A stretch of 29,859 nucleotides of DNA, taken from RGIG9115 sp045603225 (GTDB taxonomy: Bacteria > Bacillota > Clostridia > UBA1381). Made by a program: the position numbers and the translations under genes. The DNA lies in assembly GCA_045603225.1 (NCBI GenBank), contig JAZULT010000041.1:1-29859 (forward strand), read 5' to 3'. This document shows positions 6,428-13,567 of the stretch, in pieces. Under the pieces are notes generated by a model. That model worked only from the letters and a program-made list of their open reading frames with translations, did no database searches and was not told where the DNA came from. Every line of letters starts with the position of its first letter. The stretch's first letter is position 1.

Positions 6428-7232
6428 GTTGTGACGGAGTCATTCCCGTTACCTTTTTAAAGCATTTATAAAAATAATATATATCGCTTATTCCGACAAG
6501 TGAAGGTATATTTTTAATATCTACGCCTGCCTGTATATATTTTTTTGCCATCTCTATTCTTCTCTCAATAATATACTTTTCAGGCGACATTCCGACATTT
6601 TTTTTAAATACTCTGTAAAAATAGCTGTGCTCAAGTCCTACATATCTGACAACATCTGAAACAAGAATTTTTTCATGAATATTATGGTCAATATACCTTA
6701 TGCTTTTGCTGATATACAGCTCTTCGCTTTTATTCCCGTCACTTTCTTCTTTTGTTTCGAAAGCAGACAACACCTCATATGCAAATCCCGTAAGCCGGAG
6801 TTGCGACAAATTATTTTCATTTGCTTCAATATAATCAAGGCAGTTTGCCACACCACGTTCAAACAGCCTGTTATTCAGATGCATAACAGGATTTTCATAC
6901 TGAATTCCTATTCTGTCATAGTAAAACTCAGGATTCTTACCACCAAATTCCATCCAGCAAAGAAGCCATGGTTCTTCCTCATCAGCCTTATAGGAAACCA
7001 TATCATCAGGATATATCGCAAATACATCACCCGGTGCAAGATTATATTCCTTGTTATTAACAAAATATTTTCCCTTTCCCTGTACTACATAATGCAATAG
7101 ATATACTCTTCTGATTGCAGGACCACACAATTCACCGCTTTCAATTTGCTTAATTCCGCAATGGAGCATACACAATTCACTTTCATCATCTCTGATATAA
7201 TTCAAATATCCTCTGTCCAGATTAATCACCAC
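6411..7232 (-). CDS. AraC-family transcriptional regulator (cupin sensor plus HTH)
   Basis: About 273 aa. The N-terminal half is a cupin-type sensor (HYVVQGKGKYFVNN near 47-60, then LAPGDVFAIYPDD), as in AraC proteins that sense sugars. Residues about 172-270 carry the two AraC helix-turn-helix motifs, ending in the signature FKKVTGMTPSQ. It is divergent from the beta-helix gene at 7365 with about 130 bp between, and both have recognisable promoters there, so it most likely controls that gene. The start is uncertain: GTG 7232 or GTG 7229 lies only a few bases after the predicted transcription start, which would make the mRNA almost leaderless. The ligand is not deducible. Confidence 0.9.
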   Translation of the reverse strand: MVINLDRGYLNYIRDDESELCMLHCGIKQIESGELCGPAIRRVYLLHYVVQGKGKYFVNNKEYNLAPGDVFAIYPDDMVSYKADEEEPWLLCWMEFGGKNPEFYYDRIGIQYENPVMHLNNRLFERGVANCLDYIEANENNLSQLRLTGFAYEVLSAFETKEESDGNKSEELYISKSIRYIDHNIHEKILVSDVVRYVGLEHSYFYRVFKKNVGMSPEKYIIERRIEMAKKYIQAGVDIKNIPSLVGISDIYYFYKCFKKVTGMTPSQHKNST

Positions 7233-7242
7233 CCTTAATCAG

Positions 7243-7271
7243 ATTATATCACATATCATCATAAAAAGCAA
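7243..7271 (-). promoter_or_regulatory. Promoter of the leftward araC gene
   Basis: On the minus strand TTGCTT (7266-7271), a 17-bp spacer and an extended -10 TGATATAAT (hexamer 7243-7248). The predicted start site is only about 4 nt before GTG 7232. Confidence 0.6.
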
Positions 7272-7303
7272 TAATTTTACAATAAAAAAACATAAAAATT
7301 CCA

Positions 7304-7332
7304 TTTACGCTGTCATATAATTATGGTAAAAT
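7304..7332 (+). promoter_or_regulatory. Promoter of the tandem beta-helix gene
   Basis: TTTACG (7304-7309), a 17-bp spacer and TAAAAT (7327-7332), followed by AAAGGAG before ATG 7365. The weak -35 fits an activator-dependent promoter, with the divergent AraC as the obvious candidate. Confidence 0.5.
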
Positions 7333-7364
7333 ATGAAAAAAAATAACATAAAGGAGATAAGATT

Positions 7365-9287
7365 ATGAGATACCCGGAATCCTGCAACAATATTATTGAT
7401 ATTACAAAATCACCGTATTTTGCCGACAACACCGGTAAAAAAGACTGTACGGAAGCCATCAGACAAGCCATAGACGACTGCGTATACGGATATATTACAG
7501 CAGTTGAAGAAACACGCCGGGAGCTTATGGAAATGTACAAAGCTCAGAACGAAAATGTATATCTCGGTGCTGAGCACGGAAGATTAATTAATGGAGTGGT
7601 AACAGTCACCTTCCCGAAGAATCCGCCATTATCTAAAATTATATTTTTCCCAAGCGGAACATATCTTGTAAGTGATACATTATCTTACACCTTTGATAAT
7701 TTATCCACACTACAGCATCCGGATTACACCTGTGAATTGTGCCGTAATATCCACTTACTCGGTGAAAACAAAGAAAATACAATAATCCGTTTAAAAGATA
7801 ATTCTGAAGGTTTTGAAAAGGGTAGCAATAAACCTGTTATCAGCTTTAATAAAGCGTATATTGAAAATACAGAGACTACCAACTGTGCTCAAATGAACAC
7901 TATTGAAGATATTACAATCGACTGCGGAAAAGGAAACGACGGAGCCGCAGGCATGATATATGCCGCATCAAACTGCGGAAGAATAGAAAATGTAAATATC
8001 ATCACCGAATCAGGTTCTTTCGGCATTATTTTCGACTACAGCAGTGAAGTTTGTATAACAAACATCAAAATTTCAGGATTCGATTACGGAATCAAGTCAG
8101 GACATACTTCACCTGTTATTTTTGAAAATGCTGACTTTTCAGGAAATAAGATTGCCGGTGCTCTTACAAAAGACGGAAACATGATTTTCAAAAAAACTGA
8201 ATGGGGAAATATTCCTGCATTTGAATTTATCAAAGGAAGTGTCGGAAGATACTTCTGCTATGATAAAAATATATCATTTACAGGAGATAATACCGGGAAC
8301 AATATTTTCTATGCTGAAGCAGACACACCCGATAAATCCATTCCCATAAATCACAGAAGTGAAAATTTCGAGAACTGGGCATATGTAGATGATTTCGGTG
8401 CTGTCGGAGACGGAAAAACAGACTCAACAAATGCGATTCAGAAAGCAATGAACAGCGGTAAGGAAGTCATTCTGTTCGGAAGCGGTAAGTATGTTATTGA
8501 ACGCAGAATAAAAGTACCGGCTACAGTTAAAACGATAGATTTCATGTATAACACAATAGTTGTCGGATATTCACTTTTAGTTGGTGAAATGGATAGTATA
8601 TTTGAAATATGCGAAAGCAGTGAAGATGCAGTATTTTTCGAGCATTTCTTAGCCTCTGACGAAAAATGCAACGGTTTTTTCAGGTTCTGTAAGCAGTCTG
8701 ACGTAAGACCGGCAGTTTTTAAGGATTTCCTGATACCGGCGGCTCTTTATTTTAACACAGTTCCGGGAAGCAAAGTTTATTTTGATAACTGCTTTACTCA
8801 CACAAACCATTATACGCAAAACTGTGCTATTCCAAGAGAAGGATATACTCCTGTATTCTGCCGTATGATTCCTGTTGAGCTTCACGGACAAACCGTTTAT
8901 GCAAAAAATCTGAACATTGAACGTGCTGATTTAGACTTGTTAAATGACAGTTCCGAGCTTATAATAGACGGATATAAAACCGAAGGTCCCGGAAAAATGA
9001 TTAAAGCTATAAACAGAGGAAAAACACAGCTTAATCTGTTCAACTCCGCATGGTGGGGAAATAATCTTCCTGAAAATGAAATGTTTGAAATTTGCAATTC
9101 TTCAATGATTCTGACAGGCGGAAACGTATTCTGTTATCCGGCCGAAGAAGAACTCAGTATGGCTCTCCGAGTATCAAAGGATAATAAAACGTATCGCAAA
9201 AACATTAACGAAATCGGCAAAAAGCTTTCAGGGAAAGACAGCCTCGGAAGAAGCTGGGGAATTCTGATTGAAAATATAATTATATAA
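7365..9287 (+). CDS. Tandem parallel beta-helix protein (pectate-lyase-3/GH55-like), apparently cytoplasmic
   Basis: 640 aa with two copies of the domain start seen in pectate_lyase_3/GH28/GH55-type helices. The first is degenerate: near residues 10-37 (DITKSPYFADN, then CTEAIRQAID). The second is clear at about 340-362 (VDDFGAVGDGKTDSTNAIQ). Between and after them are short beta-helix rungs rich in Asn and Ile. Two helices in one chain recall GH55 architecture, but I cannot assign catalytic residues or a substrate. There is no signal peptide: the N-terminus MRYPESCNN is polar. It therefore seems to act inside the cell, perhaps on imported oligosaccharides. It is divergent from an AraC regulator and ends at a strong terminator. 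Confidence 0.75.
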   Translation: MRYPESCNNIIDITKSPYFADNTGKKDCTEAIRQAIDDCVYGYITAVEETRRELMEMYKAQNENVYLGAEHGRLINGVVTVTFPKNPPLSKIIFFPSGTYLVSDTLSYTFDNLSTLQHPDYTCELCRNIHLLGENKENTIIRLKDNSEGFEKGSNKPVISFNKAYIENTETTNCAQMNTIEDITIDCGKGNDGAAGMIYAASNCGRIENVNIITESGSFGIIFDYSSEVCITNIKISGFDYGIKSGHTSPVIFENADFSGNKIAGALTKDGNMIFKKTEWGNIPAFEFIKGSVGRYFCYDKNISFTGDNTGNNIFYAEADTPDKSIPINHRSENFENWAYVDDFGAVGDGKTDSTNAIQKAMNSGKEVILFGSGKYVIERRIKVPATVKTIDFMYNTIVVGYSLLVGEMDSIFEICESSEDAVFFEHFLASDEKCNGFFRFCKQSDVRPAVFKDFLIPAALYFNTVPGSKVYFDNCFTHTNHYTQNCAIPREGYTPVFCRMIPVELHGQTVYAKNLNIERADLDLLNDSSELIIDGYKTEGPGKMIKAINRGKTQLNLFNSAWWGNNLPENEMFEICNSSMILTGGNVFCYPAEEELSMALRVSKDNKTYRKNINEIGKKLSGKDSLGRSWGILIENIII

Positions 9288-9295
9288 TTTATCCA

Positions 9296-9334
9296 AAAAC
9301 AACGGAGCTGTAACTCGTACAACTCCGTTGTTTT
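9296..9334. terminator. Bidirectional terminator between the beta-helix gene and the large glycosidase
   Basis: A perfect 12-bp stem, AAAACAACGGAG (9296-9307) with its complement at 9323-9334, and a 15-base loop. A/T tracts flank both sides. The converging leftward gene stops at 9338. Confidence 0.85.
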
Positions 9335-9337
9335 CAT

Positions 9338-12300
9338 TTAATTACACATAATCATAACCGGCTCATACGGCTCAATTTCAATTGTGCCGTTTTTCTTTTC
9401 CATGCTCCTGAGCTCTGTAAATTCAGATACTCTCTGACCGTTAATTTCTATTGCAACAGTCGGATGTGCACTCCAGTTATAGTTATTGGCATTTATAACA
9501 ATTCCGCCATTATACTCAGCATATTCCCATTCAACATCATAAACAGGCTTATTTGTCGCTGTATCAATAAGCATCACCTTATTCATTCCGAGTTTTCCAT
9601 ATTCTTCAAGAAGAATATCACGAATTTCAGGATTTGACGGTGAAGTCATTGCCAGTCCTTCCCAAGTAATCGGAATCATTCTTGCTCTTGCCACTATTCC
9701 CTGATAAGATGCAGGGTCATGCGGATTTCCATACTCATCGTATTTGAGATTATCTTCTCCGAGAAGTATTATTCTTCCTGTATAGTTATTAAGAGCATCA
9801 ATTACTGTTTTCGGAACTCTGTCGCACTTAGGAAGAATTACAACCTTGTACTGACTGAGCTTTCCTTCTTCACAAAGCTTTTCTGTTATGAAGTCAGTTC
9901 TCTGACCGCTGTAGCATGATGACTGCCATGCATTGAATGCAGCATTTTCAAAAACAGCGTCAAGCGCATGTGCAGAATATGAATCCATTACAGCAACCTC
10001 TGCCTTTGAGTCTGTAAGCGCTTTCACTTCATATGCAAGACGGTTAAGGTCGAATGTAGCATCAGTCTGCTTCTTCATAGCATATGGTCTTTGTGTAACT
10101 GCACCGTTTCCTTCGTTCCACTCGTAAGCTCTTGACCATACCCATGATGTCACACCCGGGCAACCGTGAATTGCACCCTGCCAGATTGTAGCTCCTGCCC
10201 ATGGTGCATATTTCGGGTCAAGATTGTTTGTGTTATCGGGAATAATATGGTCTTCCGAGTTCATAACCGGCATATCCTTAAGTGATGTAAGATAATCGTA
10301 CCATCTCATTTTCGTCTGCATACTCTGTTCTTCATTATTAAGAATACCCTGAGCATCACAGCCGTGATAGTCAGTAAATTCCGACATCATTTCAGCATTA
10401 ACACCGTTTCTTAGCCATGTTCTGAAATATGCATGGTCAAATCTCCATGTACCTGCAAGCTGTTTAACATGAATTTTCACATCAGGAGCATATTTCTTAA
10501 CCGTATTATACATAAATGCTACCCAGTCTGTGTATGTTTCATAGTTGAACATCATCCAGTCGTAGAAAATAGGAGCTTTATCTCTTCCATTTATCGGCTG
10601 ACCGAGATGAATCCAGTTAACGGTACTGTCACCTTTTACTTCAGCGAAAGTCACCTCATCAAAGCTTTTATAATCTTCATTGTAATTTTTATTCAGCTTT
10701 GAAATATCGTTATCATATTTACGGATAAGCCATTCTTTCCACAGAGGCTCGAAGAAATTCACATTATTAAGAGTACAGAAGCCCGGTTCGTTACCGAGAA
10801 TTATACTGTGAAGATTTTCTTCATCCTTAATAAGCGGAAGGAAATTCTTGAAGAAGTATTCTGCTACCACTCTTACTCTTTCATATCCGTAATTAACGTT
10901 ACCCGTAAAGTTACCCTCACACCAACCGTCGTCCGAGTCGATTGTAAACCACGGCCAGTAATGCGTAGCTATCTGGAGACAGATTGAAACATCCTTTTCA
11001 GCCGCATTTCTGAAGATATCAAGACAATGATTAAAGTTTGAAGCCATGAAACGCATTCCCTCATATTCTTCAAGATCCCGACCTACTTCAAAGTCACCGT
11101 TATAAAGAATATTTTTGTTTGTGCCTTTTTCGTATACAACAATATCATCTACAAGTAATTCTTCAGTCTTACCATCACAGATTACGAAAAATTCAAGATT
11201 TGCATTTTCGCCTGTAACAAATTCACCTTTAAACTCTTTCCAGTCAAAAGTACCTTCAGGAAGAGTAAGACGGTCTGAGTTCCAGCCGTTACCCGCAAGC
11301 CACATATTATTTATATTTGTTCCCTTAGCACGGAATGTAAATTCGTACTCAGTGTTAGGCTTACCTGTATACTTCTGCCATACCTGTTTATAACTGTTCG
11401 GAGTTGTCACCTCATCAGATGAAACACGAAGAGCTGAATTTTTCTTTGTTTCATCTTCGTATATAACATTAACTGCTGCAGGCTTTCCGCCGATAACTTC
11501 CCAACCGAATATACCGTTTGCATCGATGATACCTCTGTCAATACCAAATTCAACAGAAAGGAAATTATAACCCAGGTCTTTAAATACATTCGCAGGTTCA
11601 CCGTTTTCGAATGAGTTGAAACCGTTTAAGAAAACAGGACGTCTTTCAACTTCTCCTGTGCTGTACTTAACAGCATCTCCCCATGTAATCTGTCCGACAG
11701 ATTCAACCTTTGAATTTTCGTAAGCGTACGTGTCTCTTGCTGTCTTCTCGCCTGAAAGATAACTATTAAGAGCTGTCTTTGTTTCATTATAGATTCTCAT
11801 AAGGTCATCCAGAACAAATTCAGCATGAGTAAGCTTGCCGACTTTCATAGCCTCAGGTATAAGCTCTAGGTTAAACTCAATATTATGATACCATGATTCC
11901 TCATAACCTACAGTTATGCCTTTTGCCTTACAGCTGTCTATAAGTCCCTGAAGTTCAGGAAGTAATACATTTTTTATCTTGTCAGCATCTTCATAGATTC
12001 TTTTTTCAGAACGGCTGACATCAATATTCTTGTTCACGTTCATAGCTTTATCACCGTAAGTAATTTTCGCCGGAACAGAATTAATTCCGCTATCCGAGAA
12101 ATTCTTTACGAATAACTTTTTGTACACTTCACCGCTACCCACTTTAACGCTTTCACTTTTCCCGTCAACTTCTACAGTCATTTCAAGTGCATCTGATGTA
12201 GGATTAACTGCAAGTACAGAGCACTTAACATCTTCATCTGTATATACTTTATACGGTGCGGCAACTGTTCCTGTCACATTACCGTCCATGTAATGTACAC

Positions 12301-13483
12301 GTATGAAATCGTCATTTTGTCTCGTTGTTCCCATTCCTGTTGCAAATTCCACACTTCTTCTGCCGGAACTTGAATCATCATGGTCTACAACTGCCACATT
12401 GAACATTAAATCATCTTTAGTACTGTCTGTCCCGAGTAAGCTCCACGGATAAGCCAGTTCGTAAACTGTTCTGCCGTTTTCGTTCTTACCGTAGGTTACC
12501 ATTTTCTTGTAGTCGCTTTCGTGCCACTGCTCAGAGTACATAATAAGCGGTCCGTTTTCAGCAAAAACAGCTTTCATATCTGTTCCGTAAACCTCAGACT
12601 CCCTACCTATTACAACAACAAAACTATCTTTTCCGTCAAGACCTGTACCGGTTGTAACAGCAGTCTGAACCTCGTCGTCAAGCTCTGCCGACAGATAGAA
12701 ATACTCATCGTCATACATAGTTCTCACAGTCGGTGTATAGCCGTCACCCTGAAGAGTAACCGGAACTGCATTTTCCCAGTCTGAAAGGTCACCGTCGATT
12801 ACTATTGAATCATTTTTATAAGTCGGGAGAAATCTTGCATTCAGAAATTCAAGACCGCTGTCATGAATCTTTGCAACACCGCTTTTCTCAGGAGCTGCAA
12901 CAGTTGTATTTTCTTCAGGCTTCTGTTCCTGTAAAACTGCCGCAGTCACTCCGTCTTCAATTCCCGGATTTGCAAGAAGGTTGCTTTCTTTTCCCTTCTC
13001 CATAAAGAAAAGGTCGTCAAACCATATGTTTTTCGTATTTCCGTCAAGAATAATCTGGAACTCAGCCTGAGTATTGTCACCCGAATACCATTCAAACTCA
13101 AAATACTTCCAGTCATAATTTTCTCCGAAAGTACTCAGATAATATCTTGTCCCCCATGAAATCGAGTTGAATATATCTTTTATTTTTTCAGCCTTAGCCC
13201 AGAATCCATAACGGTAAGTGGTATTCTTTTTAACCGGAATATACTGTCTGAACATGGCATAAACATCAGTACCACCGACAGTTTTGTAGCTCATTCTGAA
13301 TGATGCATTTCCCGAATGTTTAACTGATGTGTCAACAAGTGTCTCAAACTTCTGATTTCCTGAGTTTGCCAGAGACCAACCGGTAAGCGGAATCTCATCC
13401 GCTTTAACAGGCACGGTAAGGCAAGTTATAACAGTGGATATTGTAACTATTGTCGATATAAGTTTTTTAATTGTTTTTAACAT
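9338..13483 (-). CDS. Secreted multidomain GH42-like glycoside hydrolase with CBM-like domains
   Basis: 1381 aa. Signal peptide about 1-28 (ending VPVKA). Then a jelly-roll CBM4/9/16-like domain (about 30-165), a CBM9-like domain (about 222-400, starting IVIDGDLSDW), a beta and helical linker (about 405-590), and a clan GH-A barrel resembling GH42 beta-galactosidases (about 615-1165). Between early barrel elements sits a second jelly roll (about 660-800). Likely catalytic glutamates are Glu899 in ILGNEPGF (acid/base) and Glu1077 in MNSEDHII (nucleophile). The C-terminus resembles the GH42 trimerisation domain plus a beta-sandwich (about 1160-1381). It is a paralogue of the enzyme at 20653-23847. 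ATG 13483 follows GGAGAGTGAGAT. No SLH or LPXTG anchor is seen, so how it is held at the surface is open. Substrate unknown; it may be a family related to GH42 rather than GH42 itself. Confidence 0.75.
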   Translation of the reverse strand: MLKTIKKLISTIVTISTVITCLTVPVKADEIPLTGWSLANSGNQKFETLVDTSVKHSGNASFRMSYKTVGGTDVYAMFRQYIPVKKNTTYRYGFWAKAEKIKDIFNSISWGTRYYLSTFGENYDWKYFEFEWYSGDNTQAEFQIILDGNTKNIWFDDLFFMEKGKESNLLANPGIEDGVTAAVLQEQKPEENTTVAAPEKSGVAKIHDSGLEFLNARFLPTYKNDSIVIDGDLSDWENAVPVTLQGDGYTPTVRTMYDDEYFYLSAELDDEVQTAVTTGTGLDGKDSFVVVIGRESEVYGTDMKAVFAENGPLIMYSEQWHESDYKKMVTYGKNENGRTVYELAYPWSLLGTDSTKDDLMFNVAVVDHDDSSSGRRSVEFATGMGTTRQNDDFIRVHYMDGNVTGTVAAPYKVYTDEDVKCSVLAVNPTSDALEMTVEVDGKSESVKVGSGEVYKKLFVKNFSDSGINSVPAKITYGDKAMNVNKNIDVSRSEKRIYEDADKIKNVLLPELQGLIDSCKAKGITVGYEESWYHNIEFNLELIPEAMKVGKLTHAEFVLDDLMRIYNETKTALNSYLSGEKTARDTYAYENSKVESVGQITWGDAVKYSTGEVERRPVFLNGFNSFENGEPANVFKDLGYNFLSVEFGIDRGIIDANGIFGWEVIGGKPAAVNVIYEDETKKNSALRVSSDEVTTPNSYKQVWQKYTGKPNTEYEFTFRAKGTNINNMWLAGNGWNSDRLTLPEGTFDWKEFKGEFVTGENANLEFFVICDGKTEELLVDDIVVYEKGTNKNILYNGDFEVGRDLEEYEGMRFMASNFNHCLDIFRNAAEKDVSICLQIATHYWPWFTIDSDDGWCEGNFTGNVNYGYERVRVVAEYFFKNFLPLIKDEENLHSIILGNEPGFCTLNNVNFFEPLWKEWLIRKYDNDISKLNKNYNEDYKSFDEVTFAEVKGDSTVNWIHLGQPINGRDKAPIFYDWMMFNYETYTDWVAFMYNTVKKYAPDVKIHVKQLAGTWRFDHAYFRTWLRNGVNAEMMSEFTDYHGCDAQGILNNEEQSMQTKMRWYDYLTSLKDMPVMNSEDHIIPDNTNNLDPKYAPWAGATIWQGAIHGCPGVTSWVWSRAYEWNEGNGAVTQRPYAMKKQTDATFDLNRLAYEVKALTDSKAEVAVMDSYSAHALDAVFENAAFNAWQSSCYSGQRTDFITEKLCEEGKLSQYKVVILPKCDRVPKTVIDALNNYTGRIILLGEDNLKYDEYGNPHDPASYQGIVARARMIPITWEGLAMTSPSNPEIRDILLEEYGKLGMNKVMLIDTATNKPVYDVEWEYAEYNGGIVINANNYNWSAHPTVAIEINGQRVSEFTELRSMEKKNGTIEIEPYEPVMIMCN

Positions 13484-13512
13484 ATCTCACTCTCCTCATT
13501 TAAATTCGAAAT

Positions 13513-13556
13513 GTGAAATGAGAAATGAGAAATTAATCTACAGTTTCTCATTTCAC
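13513..13556. repeat. 13-bp inverted repeat between two co-directional secreted-protein genes
   Basis: GTGAAATGAGAAA (13513-13525) and its exact complement (13544-13556) with an 18-base loop. The left arm continues into a partial direct repeat of GAGAAAT. It lies 12 bp after the stop of the repeat protein and upstream of the large glycosidase, both read leftward. No T-run follows on that strand, so it may be an mRNA-processing or attenuation element, or a small repeat insertion. Confidence 0.7.
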
Positions 13557-13567
13557 TCCAATATTTA

